From: Burkholderia pseudomultivorans
Lineage (GTDB): Bacteria; Pseudomonadota; Gammaproteobacteria; Burkholderiales; Burkholderiaceae
Direction: 5' to 3'
NCBI RefSeq assembly: GCF_001718415.1
Contig: NZ_CP013378.1
Location: 2,418,001-2,482,000, forward strand
Length of the DNA stretch: 64,000 nucleotides
Shown one piece after another: positions 30,101 to 37,841 of this stretch (position 1 is its first letter; each line of letters begins with the position of its first letter). The position numbers were made by a program, and so were the translations under genes. The notes under the pieces are model-generated. The model was not told the origin of the DNA. It saw only the letters and a list, made by a program, of their open reading frames with translations, and did no database searches.

Positions 30101-33100
30101 GGCGTGATCGCGACGCCCGCCGCCGACCGGATCGGCCGCGGCGAGGAGTGGCTGCAGACCAACACGCTCGACGGCCAGAAGGCGCATGACGCGTTCATCA
30201 AGATCGGCGGCCCCGCGTACTTCCAGGAGTTCGGGCCGGCGGGCTATCACGTGTCGATCGGCTTCGCGAATCCGAAGACCATCAACGCGCGCAGGACCAA
30301 CGCGGCGAAGACGGGCATCTGCGACACGGGCCCGTGCCCGAACACGGTGAAGGGGCGCGTGACGAACCTGCACTACAGCCGCCCGCCGAACGAGAACCTG
30401 TACAGCAGCGGGTCGCACGATGCGCTGTCGTTTTCGCAATGCTACGTGAGCGTCGGCGATCCCGACGGCGAGGACTACGGCTTCACGAAGTGCGACAGCG
30501 AGGGTCGCTTCAGCATCAGCGGGCTGCCCAGCGGCACGACGCGCATCACGGTGTTCGACCAGTGGAACGACCAGATCGTCGACGGGCTGGCCCGCGCGAC
30601 GCAGCTTCCCGCGGCCGACGGCAGCACGACGGTCGATCTCGGCGACGTGTCCGTGCTGCAGTGGCAGACCAACCTCTACACGCGGACCTTCATCGACCTG
30701 CACGGCGACGGCATCTCGCATCCGGACGATCCCGGCATCGCGCTGGCGTCGACCAACATGCGGTTCCGCGACGGCAGCTATTCGAACTTCAACACGACGG
30801 ATGCGAACGGTTATGCGCCGTTCAACGAAATCTTCCCGTTGTTCAACTGGTATGTGGTGGACGACGACATGACGCGCTACAAAACCAGCGGCACGCACGT
30901 CGTGTACGACGCGGGCGGGCCGGTCGACGGGACCGGCAAGGCGGGCAGCGGGAATTCGACGATTGCGGCGAATTTCGCGAACACGGTCGAAACCGTGCCG
31001 CTGCCGTCGAACCTGCAGGTGCCGGGCGCGCGCTACTGCGCGGACGCCGACTGCGCATCGACGGGCACGGGCTCGACCGGCCGGGTCGATCCGCCGTGGG
31101 TCACGTCGGAGGCATGGCAGGGCTTCTCCGGCCAGAGCTCGTTCATCGAATTCGGCAAGGCGCCGTTTGCGAAGGGCGAGAACGGCGGGATTCGCGGCGA
31201 GGTGATCTATGCGTCGACGCGGCCGTTCGACGATCCGACGCTGCTGATCCACACCAAGTGGACGCCCAACGTGCCGAACGTGACGGTGAACCTGTACCAG
31301 GAGGGCACGGCCACGGACGGCACCACCAACCTGACGCTCGTCGATACGACCAAGACCTCGAGCTGGGACGACTGGGCGCAGGGCTTCCGCGCGGACGGCA
31401 ACCCGAACATGAACTGCCCGGGGCAGAACACGAGCGATCCGTTCTTCTTCACGTTGAAGAACAGCACGAACTGGCTCGATCCGCAGCATCGCCAGCTGCC
31501 GGCGAATGCGCAGTACAAGTGCTACGACGGCATGCATGTGTTCAATCAGATCCAGCCTGCGCCGTTCGACGGGATGTACAAGTTCCCGAGCGTGACGGCG
31601 ACCGATTCGAGCGGCAAGCCGGTCGCGTCGAACTGCAAGATCTGCGTCGGCAAGAACCCGGTCGACGGCACGCCGATGCTGCCGCCCGGCAAGTACGTGG
31701 TCGAAATCATCGTGCCGCCCGGCTACGAGCTGGTGAAGGAGGAGGACAAGAACATCCTGATTGGCGACAACTACATCGCGCCGGTCACGCAGCAGTTCGC
31801 CGGCATCGGTGCGGTCTTCATCCTGCCCGACCAGGCCGCGGTCAACTCGACCTACAACCAGAACAACGCGCAGAACCCGACGACCGACCTCGGCTCGACG
31901 CCGCATGCGGAAGGCGACACGGGCAGCGTCGAACGCTTCTGGCCGTGCGTGGGCGAGCTGCGCATCGTGCCCGACTACATCAGCCTGTTCCCGGGCTCGA
32001 AGGAAGTCGCACCGTTCGCGGGCGCGTCGCGCCACCTGTGCGACCGCAAGGAAGTCGTGCTGACGGACGAGGAATCGGTGCTCGCGAAGTTCTGGATCTT
32101 CAGCTCGACGCACGTGGCCGCGCACTATACGGGCTTCATGCTCGACGACTTCTCGTCGGAGTTCGACCCGTACTCGCCGCAGTTCGGCGAAAAGTTCGCG
32201 GTGCCGAACGTGCCGGTGTCGTTCAAGGACTTCTCCGGCAATGAAATCTCGCGCACGTATTCCGATCAATGGGGCATCTACAACGGACTGACCTACTCGA
32301 CCTGGGAAGTGAACCCGCCGAACCCGACCGGCTATGCGCCGACGATGATGGTGACCTGCATGAACGATCCGGGCCCGATTCCCGATCCGACTCATCCCGG
32401 CAAGATGATCGCCGATCCGATGTACAACCCGGCGTACAGCCAGTTCTGTTACGAGATTCCGTTCATGCCCGGGCAGACGCAGTACATGGACACGCCGGTC
32501 GTGCCGGTGCAGTCGTTCGCGGACGGCTACAACCAGCCCGACTGCGCGTATCCGGACGCGACGCCGGCGATCTCGAGCGTCACCGGGGATCCGCTTCCCG
32601 GCGGCGGGACGGGGCCGTGGGTCAGCATGCCGAACCATCAGCTGACGATCAACGCGCTCGGCGATCAGCAGGTGCCGAACCATGCGTACACGGGACCGAG
32701 CCAGACCAGCGCGCCGTTCAACCAGAAGTTCATCACGCGGCACTACGGATTCGGCTCGACGCAGGGCAAGGGCAAGGTGACGATTGCCGGTGTCACCGCG
32801 CCGGTCGTGTCGTGGAGCGATTCGAAGATCGTCGTGAAGGTGCCCGACCTGAGTCTGCCGCTCGGTCCCGGCGGCGCGGCGGCGTCGAGCTGCACGATTC
32901 GCCAGATGGGTGCGCCGGCGGCGCAGTGCGGCGAACTCGTGATCTCGACCGACAGCGACAAGCACTCGATCGATACGGTGACGGTCACGATCGGCGGCAA
33001 GCAGCCGACCTACGTCAGCGGCGAGAACGGCGCGAACAACGCGATCCAGAGCGCGATCGACAACGCGAGCGCGGGCGACATGATCGTCGTCGGTCCCGGT

Positions 33101-35602
33101 ACGTACAACGAAATGCTGGTGATGTGGAAGCCCGTGCGGCTGCAGGGCGTCGGCGCGCCGTCGGTGACGGTGAACGCGAACACCCATCCGTCGGGCAAGC
33201 TCGAACCGTGGCGCCGGCTGGTGGACTGCCTGTTCGGCACGTCGCTGGACGGCGGATTGATGACGGCCACGTACGACCCGTCGAAACCGGTTTCGCCGAC
33301 CAACAACCCGTACGATCCGTCCGGGACCTACCAGTGCTCGAAGCTGATGCAGGGGCACGCGGACCCGATCCCGCTCGAACCGACCGTGGGCTGGGACAGC
33401 ACGCTGAACGGCAACCTCGGCGAACTGCTGATGGAGCCGTCGCTGATGGGCGCCTATGAAGGCGCGGGCATCACGGTGGTCGGCAAGGGCGTGCGGCCGA
33501 GCGCGAACTGCACGGCGAACGGCATCTGCACGCCGCTGACCGCGCGGGACTGCACGACGGATCCGTCCAACCCGAACTACAGCAACTTCCTGTGCAACCC
33601 GTCGCGCATCGACGGCATCACGTTCACCAACAGCTCGCAAGGCGGCGGCGGGATCTTCCTGCACGGCTGGAACCACTATACGGAGGTATCGAACAACCGC
33701 GTGACGAGCAACGCCGGCACGCTCACGGGCGGCATCACGGTCGGACAGGTCGAGGTGCCGGACGGGACGATCGCCGCGGACGGCGTGACGCAGCTGGCGT
33801 ACATGTACAACACGCACGTCAACGTCCACCACAACGCGGTGACGTCGAACGCGTCGTACGGCGACGAGATCAATTCGACCACGCCGTCTTCGGCGGGCGG
33901 CGTGACCTTCTGCTCGGGTTCCGACTACTACCATTTCAACTACAACTGGGTATGCGGCAACATCAGCAGCGGTGACGGCGGCGGCGTCGCGCACTTCGGC
34001 TTCAGCTACGACGGCGACCTGTCGCACAACGTCGTGCTGTTCAACCAGAGCACCAACCCGACGTTGCCGACGTACGGCGGCGGCATGATCGCGGAGGGCG
34101 TGCCGCCCGACGGCACGTTCTGCGAGAACTCGACGGTCGACGTCGATTGCGCGCCGCAGCTGTCCGACGGGGTCGGCCCGAACCTCGTGATCGACGGCAA
34201 CCTGATCATGGGCAACACGGCCGAAAGCGGCAAGGGCGGCGGCCTGCGGCTGCAGGGCGTCAACGGTACCGATGTGCAGCGCAGTCTCGCCAATCCGGGC
34301 AGGTGGTACCAGGTCAGCGTGATCAACAACATCATCGCGGACAACGTGGCGGGCTGGTCCGGCGGCGGCGTCTCGCTGCAGGATGCGGTGCGCGTGCAGT
34401 TCGTCAACAACACGGTGATTGCGAACGATGCGACGGCGTCGGCGGGCGTGCTCTTCAATACGCCGGCCGCGTCGCAGTCGAACGTGCCGCCGCCGGGATG
34501 CACGAGCAGCCCGAACAGTCCGGACCCGACCTGCAGCAGCTTCATCGAGACGTCGACGCCGCAGCCGGCCGGCCTGGAGACCGCGTCGCACACGCAGAAC
34601 CTGATGACGGCGTTCGTGCCGCCGGCGGGCTTCAAGGGGCAGGTGACGTGCCCCGCGGGCGAGCCGAACTGCACGAAGTTCTCGAACCCGGTCCTGACCA
34701 ACAACGTGTTCTGGCAGAACCGCTCGTTCTACATCTCGGTGAGTTCGCAGCCGAACCCGAACATCCCGGGCGTGCAGAACGCGGTCACGCTGAACCCGGT
34801 GCTGAACCAGACGGGCCACGCGACGGGCTTCTGCGTGACGGGCGGCCAGACGCCGCCGATGTACTGGGATATCGGCGCGTACGGCGACACCGGGCCGGGC
34901 AATCACCAGTCGGGGCTGACGATGAATCCGCAGCATTCGATCCTGACGAGCACGGCCGGCTATGCCGCGGACAACCTCGGCGCAAACCCGCAGACGGTGA
35001 GCCAGTACTGCAACGGCTCGCGCGTGCCGCCGGAAGCCGGTGGCAACGGCTTCGCCGTGCCGCCCGGGATCGCCGACGCGGTGCTGCCGAATCCGCTGTT
35101 CGGCCTGATGCCGACGGCCACGCCCGATGAAGGCAACCAGTGGATCAACATGTCGTACGGCCCGCTGTCGCTGGTCAACGAGGCGCTGCCGGCCGGCAGC
35201 TCGGGTTCGAGGGTGATGCTGGGCAACTATTCGATCCAGTCCACGTCGCCGGCGATCGGCGCGGCCACGGCGAACGGTGCGCCGCGTCACGACATCTTCG
35301 GGACGCCGCGGCCCCAGCCGCACGGCTACGACATCGGCGCGGTCGAGTTCGTCGGGATCGGCCTGCCCGGGCTGCTGCCCAGCAGCCAGATCGACCCGCT
35401 CGCGCTGGGCAGCCAGTCGTCGCTGCTGGCCGGCATCCTCGCGCCGAACGTCCCGCAGGTTGGGCCGGCGGTCGTTGCGCCGGTCGTGCCGCCGGTCGTT
35501 GCTCCGGTCGTCGCGCCAGTTGTCGCGCCGGCTTCTGCGCCGACCGGCCTGCTCAACACGGTAAGCGGCGCGCTGAAGCCGGTCACGGGGACGCTGCCAT
35601 GA
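27125..35602 (+). CDS. Giant secreted cupredoxin / beta-helix protein (2,825 residues) of the oxidase operon
   Basis: A signal peptide (to about residue 37, SVVNLTAK after AQ) leads into a multicopper-oxidase-like cupredoxin region (about 30-440) whose copper positions are lost: ESGTHPSIQGPMGLYGVLVV has the GLYG signature but not the HxH. About 440-640 are two cadherin-like/VCBS-type repeats (GTLTLNTDGTFTY, GTVTLNADGSFTA). About 900-1560 contain SdrD-B/carboxypeptidase-regulatory-like beta domains (GGFEIKLWDDAG, VKGRVTNLH, SEGRFSISGLPSG). About 1868-1958 resemble an IPT/TIG domain, and about 1960-2640 a right-handed beta-helix. A VVAP repeat ends the chain. It has many Cys. Large MCO-related proteins such as MofA and MnxG are known from Mn(II) oxidisers; orthology is not shown. 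It probably acts as a surface scaffold or third oxidase subunit. Confidence 0.82.
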   Translation: MRTTKLTMTLLGLFKAGVAASMLLAAGEACFAQSVVNLTAKASVAVLPDGQSVPMWGYSCTPAAVAAAPTTNATCAAANPGAGANWSPVVVTVPAGQLQINLTNNLPAPVPTSLVLVGQLGGGLGNAPTTTPSPVHPTQTATTWPIVTATSNAPLASFVPPAQGPRVQSFGTEVAPSTDPKSHTALTWPNLKPGTYLLESGTHPSIQGPMGLYGVLVVTSPAVASSTCASTKQAYPHTASCYDADVPLVMSEIDPVQNAAVAAAVATKGFSETAAWSGQPGGCGDSKSASFGTCYPPVVNYDPRYFLINGVAFDRTNPNASAFPPSANVPAQTGQILVRLVNAGLRMHVPAVVGAQTGNPAVPGVTLVAEDGNVLPGRPRIQNSVFMAAGKTYDILVNAPAAAAMPVYDRELSLSTNNQRDGGMQAYIAVNNAEPSATAGIGETPTATGTNYYFVPGTTLSVSDPAKGVIAADSGVYGVKVKTPPASGTLTLNTDGTFTYLSSSMANDSFVYQSTNGAPPVTAKVTLTACTTGNHCLSVPSAGNAAFSSNIASQLQVGAPGVLASASDPAGLPLTAQIVASSATNGTVTLNADGSFTAVPTAPPMGGAAQTMTFQYKVTNTQNQTSPNAGTVTLTFNPGSGLVVNVMDAPSMQPDAVAPNKMVRLTDYRWIIEEDRTMQIDPACQVNAASGRPANCPPLPVPSLGTNFHTSYMPVVASGCVGTVACESGQTVFDPVHNTHVPAVCDVGNGACRTGANVSQQTPVDPKYVALDPTKHYYISILPGDAGNTFVNGGGVSPDGKRQFSIALDCPSGPSGADFAPGTGKCGHGMGGATISPAQIAAAKAGQTGSGQAGQLNVLLTETPYQTAKLSVFVFEDDAPLNGEVDVSGGTDAFGTAREPGLGGFEIKLWDDAGGTGDPTGQMTYDMFNMPLSNSLQGTIDPSTGLNACPISSATDGLVGMIPTCPKYESDGKTLSPLVGQAIIANLMPGRYGVIATPAADRIGRGEEWLQTNTLDGQKAHDAFIKIGGPAYFQEFGPAGYHVSIGFANPKTINARRTNAAKTGICDTGPCPNTVKGRVTNLHYSRPPNENLYSSGSHDALSFSQCYVSVGDPDGEDYGFTKCDSEGRFSISGLPSGTTRITVFDQWNDQIVDGLARATQLPAADGSTTVDLGDVSVLQWQTNLYTRTFIDLHGDGISHPDDPGIALASTNMRFRDGSYSNFNTTDANGYAPFNEIFPLFNWYVVDDDMTRYKTSGTHVVYDAGGPVDGTGKAGSGNSTIAANFANTVETVPLPSNLQVPGARYCADADCASTGTGSTGRVDPPWVTSEAWQGFSGQSSFIEFGKAPFAKGENGGIRGEVIYASTRPFDDPTLLIHTKWTPNVPNVTVNLYQEGTATDGTTNLTLVDTTKTSSWDDWAQGFRADGNPNMNCPGQNTSDPFFFTLKNSTNWLDPQHRQLPANAQYKCYDGMHVFNQIQPAPFDGMYKFPSVTATDSSGKPVASNCKICVGKNPVDGTPMLPPGKYVVEIIVPPGYELVKEEDKNILIGDNYIAPVTQQFAGIGAVFILPDQAAVNSTYNQNNAQNPTTDLGSTPHAEGDTGSVERFWPCVGELRIVPDYISLFPGSKEVAPFAGASRHLCDRKEVVLTDEESVLAKFWIFSSTHVAAHYTGFMLDDFSSEFDPYSPQFGEKFAVPNVPVSFKDFSGNEISRTYSDQWGIYNGLTYSTWEVNPPNPTGYAPTMMVTCMNDPGPIPDPTHPGKMIADPMYNPAYSQFCYEIPFMPGQTQYMDTPVVPVQSFADGYNQPDCAYPDATPAISSVTGDPLPGGGTGPWVSMPNHQLTINALGDQQVPNHAYTGPSQTSAPFNQKFITRHYGFGSTQGKGKVTIAGVTAPVVSWSDSKIVVKVPDLSLPLGPGGAAASSCTIRQMGAPAAQCGELVISTDSDKHSIDTVTVTIGGKQPTYVSGENGANNAIQSAIDNASAGDMIVVGPGTYNEMLVMWKPVRLQGVGAPSVTVNANTHPSGKLEPWRRLVDCLFGTSLDGGLMTATYDPSKPVSPTNNPYDPSGTYQCSKLMQGHADPIPLEPTVGWDSTLNGNLGELLMEPSLMGAYEGAGITVVGKGVRPSANCTANGICTPLTARDCTTDPSNPNYSNFLCNPSRIDGITFTNSSQGGGGIFLHGWNHYTEVSNNRVTSNAGTLTGGITVGQVEVPDGTIAADGVTQLAYMYNTHVNVHHNAVTSNASYGDEINSTTPSSAGGVTFCSGSDYYHFNYNWVCGNISSGDGGGVAHFGFSYDGDLSHNVVLFNQSTNPTLPTYGGGMIAEGVPPDGTFCENSTVDVDCAPQLSDGVGPNLVIDGNLIMGNTAESGKGGGLRLQGVNGTDVQRSLANPGRWYQVSVINNIIADNVAGWSGGGVSLQDAVRVQFVNNTVIANDATASAGVLFNTPAASQSNVPPPGCTSSPNSPDPTCSSFIETSTPQPAGLETASHTQNLMTAFVPPAGFKGQVTCPAGEPNCTKFSNPVLTNNVFWQNRSFYISVSSQPNPNIPGVQNAVTLNPVLNQTGHATGFCVTGGQTPPMYWDIGAYGDTGPGNHQSGLTMNPQHSILTSTAGYAADNLGANPQTVSQYCNGSRVPPEAGGNGFAVPPGIADAVLPNPLFGLMPTATPDEGNQWINMSYGPLSLVNEALPAGSSGSRVMLGNYSIQSTSPAIGAATANGAPRHDIFGTPRPQPHGYDIGAVEFVGIGLPGLLPSSQIDPLALGSQSSLLAGILAPNVPQVGPAVVAPVVPPVVAPVVAPVVAPASAPTGLLNTVSGALKPVTGTLP
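35471..35530 (+). repeat. Five 12-base tandem repeats encoding VVAP/VVPP
   Basis: Imperfect units of the form GTCGT(T/C/G)GC(G/T)CC(G/A), changed mainly at third positions, give VVAP-VVPP-VVAP-VVAP-VVAP near the C-terminus of the giant protein. It is likely an extended linker. Confidence 0.85.
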
Positions 35603-36093
35603 AGCACTCGACCTTTCACACCATAGCGGCGGCGCTGCTCGCCGGCGCCGCATGCGTCGCCACGGTCCGGCCCGCGCCGGCCGTGGCCGGCGAAGGCGCG
35701 CCGGCCGCTCGCCGGCACTCGCCGTACCAGCCGGTGAGCCTGCCGCGACAGGCGCGTGCGTACTATCGGCTGGCCCGGGGCATCGACGATCTGCACGTGC
35801 GCAGCACGGCGTCCGGCAACCTGATTCGCTTCAGCTATCGCGTCGCCGATCCGCGCAAGGCCCGGCTGCTCGCCGACAATCGGGCGACCGCCTATCTGTA
35901 CGGCGAGGCGAGCCATGCGATGCTCGTCGTGCCGACCATGGACCAGGTCGGTGCGCTGCGGCAGACCGGCAATCTCGAGGTCGGTCAGGAGTACTGGATG
36001 GTGTTTTCGAACAAGGGCAATCCGATCAAGCGCGGCGACCGCGTCAGCGTGCTGATCGGTTCGCTGCACATCGACGGGCTGGTGGTCGAGTAA
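35599..36093 (+). CDS. Small exported protein of unknown function
   Basis: The protein has 164 residues with a signal peptide (MKHSTFHTIAAALLAGAACVATV, cleavage after about AVA). The mature part (YRLARGIDDLHVRSTASGNLIRFSYRVADPRKARLLADNRATAYLY, VGALRQTGNLEVGQEYWMVFSNKG) suggests a small beta-sandwich domain. I do not recognise the family. Its ATG overlaps the TGA of the giant gene (ATGA), so it is translationally coupled to it. It is probably an accessory or assembly protein for the giant protein (inference). Confidence 0.7.
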   Translation: MKHSTFHTIAAALLAGAACVATVRPAPAVAGEGAPAARRHSPYQPVSLPRQARAYYRLARGIDDLHVRSTASGNLIRFSYRVADPRKARLLADNRATAYLYGEASHAMLVVPTMDQVGALRQTGNLEVGQEYWMVFSNKGNPIKRGDRVSVLIGSLHIDGLVVE

Positions 36094-36165
36094 TCACATC
36101 CCCCATCTGCGCGGCCGGCCGGACCGGGGGAAAACCGATGGCCGGCCTCGCGAGGAGAAGAAATC

Positions 36166-36987
36166 ATGAATCGGGTTCTTTTCAAGTCGATCTCGGCGGC
36201 CTGCGCCGCCGCTTTCCTGACTTGTGGCCAGGCAGCCCTTGCTGCCTCGGCGGCGGGGAATGCCCAGGCGGCATCGGCGTCGCACATGGGCGTCGCGCAG
36301 ATCGTCGAGCGCAACGTCGCGGCGCGCGGCGGGCTGCAGGCGTGGCGTGCGATTTCGACGATGAAGATGACGGGCGAGCTTGACGCGGGCGGCAAGAAGA
36401 ACGTCAGGCTGCCGTTTACGCTGACGCTGAAGCGGCCGCACAAGAGCCGGCTCGAGATCCAGTTCGAGCAGCGCACGGCGCTGCAGGTGTACGACGGCTC
36501 GAGGGGCTGGCTCGTGCGGCCGTATCTCGGGCGCAACGACGTCGAACCGTATACGCCCGCGCAACTGAAGTCGGCCGCCGACTCCGCCGAGCTCGACGGG
36601 CCGCTGATCGACTACGCGAGCAAGGGCACCACGATCGAGGCGCTCGGCACCGAACAGGTGGAAGGGCATCGCGCGTACGTGCTGAAGCTGACGATGAAGG
36701 ACGGCGCGCAGCGGCGCGTGTGGATCGACGCGTCGAGCTTCCTCGAACTGAAGATCGACGGCGAGCCGCGCGTGCTGGACGGCCGCACGCATAGCGTCGC
36801 GGTGTTCTATCGCGAGTATCGGAAGGAAAACGGCCTGGTCATTCCGCATACGATGGAGACCGTCGTGAGCGGCGTGAAGGCGACGCACCGGATCACGATC
36901 GAGCACGTCGCCCTGAACGAGGCGGCCGACGACGCGCTGTTCGGCAAGCCGCCGATCAGCTTCGCGACGCACGTCACGAGCCGCTGA
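36166..36987 (+). CDS. LolA-like periplasmic protein, copy 1
   Basis: The protein has 273 residues with a signal peptide ending near ALA-AS. The mature protein begins with IVERNVAARGGLQAWRAISTMKMTGEL, continues with RPHKSRLEIQFEQRTALQVYDGSRGWLV, and then VEGHRAYVLKLTMKDGAQRRVWIDASSFLELKIDG. This pattern is that of outer-membrane lipoprotein-sorting-like (LolA/LolB fold, COG2834-type) proteins, which bind acyl chains in a half-barrel. It has a paralogue next door. GAGGAG precedes the ATG. A role in delivering a lipoprotein or hydrophobic component of the surface complex is inferred. Confidence 0.7.
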   Translation: MNRVLFKSISAACAAAFLTCGQAALAASAAGNAQAASASHMGVAQIVERNVAARGGLQAWRAISTMKMTGELDAGGKKNVRLPFTLTLKRPHKSRLEIQFEQRTALQVYDGSRGWLVRPYLGRNDVEPYTPAQLKSAADSAELDGPLIDYASKGTTIEALGTEQVEGHRAYVLKLTMKDGAQRRVWIDASSFLELKIDGEPRVLDGRTHSVAVFYREYRKENGLVIPHTMETVVSGVKATHRITIEHVALNEAADDALFGKPPISFATHVTSR

Positions 36988-37010
36988 AACCACGCACGGG
37001 GGCGAACATC

Positions 37011-37841
37011 ATGAGCCGAATCGGGGCCTGGATACTGGCCGGCTGCGTCGCGGCCGCGTTGTGCGCGTGCGGGCAGGTGCCGGGGCAGGGGCTCGGCGCG
37101 GACCAGATCGTCGAGAAGAACGTCGCGGCGCGCGGCGGGCTCGATGCGTGGCGCAAGGTCCAGACGATGGTCTGGTTCGGTCACGTGGACAGCGCGAACG
37201 CGCCGGTGCAGGGCATGCCGTTCGTCCTCGCGCTGAAGCGGCCGAACAAGACGCGTTTCGAGATCACCGTGATGAACCAGAAGGCGGTGCGCATGTTCGA
37301 CGGCCGCGAAGGCTGGAAGCAGGGCGCGAACGGCGGCAGCGCGAGCATGCGGCCGTACACGGTCGACGAGGCGCGTTCCGCGAGCGACGAACAGGTGATC
37401 GACGGTCCGTTGATCGACCATGGCGCGAAGGGCGTCGGCGTCACGCTCGACGGCGTCGACCAGGTCGACGGACACGAGGCTTACCGCCTGGCGCTGAAGC
37501 TGCCGTCCGGTGCGGTCCGGCATCTGTGGATCGACAGCCGGAGCTTCCTCGACGTGAAGATCGACCGCGAGGTGCGCGGCCCGCACGGTCCCGTCACGGT
37601 GGAGGCGCGCTACGGCGACTACCGGCGCGTCGGCGAGCTGCAGATCCCGTTCCGGATCGAGAGCGGGGCGGCTTCGTCGGCGCACAAGGATGTGCTCGTC
37701 ATCGACAAGGTCACGCTGAACCCGCCGCTCGACGACGCGATCTTCACGCGGCCGCCGTCGTCCGGGCGCCGCCCCGTTGCGATCGATGCCGACGCGGCGC
37801 CCGTGCCGTCGGGCGTCGGCCGGCCGATGCCGCGACCATGA
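37011..37841 (+). CDS. LolA-like lipoprotein, copy 2
   Basis: The protein has 276 residues and is a paralogue of the preceding gene (IVEKNVAARGGLDAWRKVQTMVWFG, KRPNKTRFEITVMNQKAVRMFDGREGW, RHLWIDSRSFLDVKID). The signal sequence has possible lipoboxes LAGC and LCAC, so it is probably lipid-anchored, unlike copy 1. The C-terminus is Pro/Arg-rich. The TGA overlaps the ATG of the cytochrome gene (ATGA). A tandem duplicate with one soluble and one anchored form suggests a carrier/receptor pair like LolA/LolB (inference). Confidence 0.7.
   Translation: MSRIGAWILAGCVAAALCACGQVPGQGLGADQIVEKNVAARGGLDAWRKVQTMVWFGHVDSANAPVQGMPFVLALKRPNKTRFEITVMNQKAVRMFDGREGWKQGANGGSASMRPYTVDEARSASDEQVIDGPLIDHGAKGVGVTLDGVDQVDGHEAYRLALKLPSGAVRHLWIDSRSFLDVKIDREVRGPHGPVTVEARYGDYRRVGELQIPFRIESGAASSAHKDVLVIDKVTLNPPLDDAIFTRPPSSGRRPVAIDADAAPVPSGVGRPMPRP

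Noticed and set aside
26888..35653. A very long open frame (about 2,900 codons) on the strand opposite the giant oxidase-operon gene
   Set aside because: Its translation is Arg/His/Val-rich with no domain pattern. Long antisense frames are common in GC-rich genes with strong third-position bias, and the plus-strand gene has a ribosome site, signal peptide and recognisable domains.
36098..36136. CCCCC...GGGGG pair before the first LolA-like gene as a fifth copy of the shared element
   Set aside because: The order and spacing of the ATG, G-run and CCCAT parts do not match the other sites.
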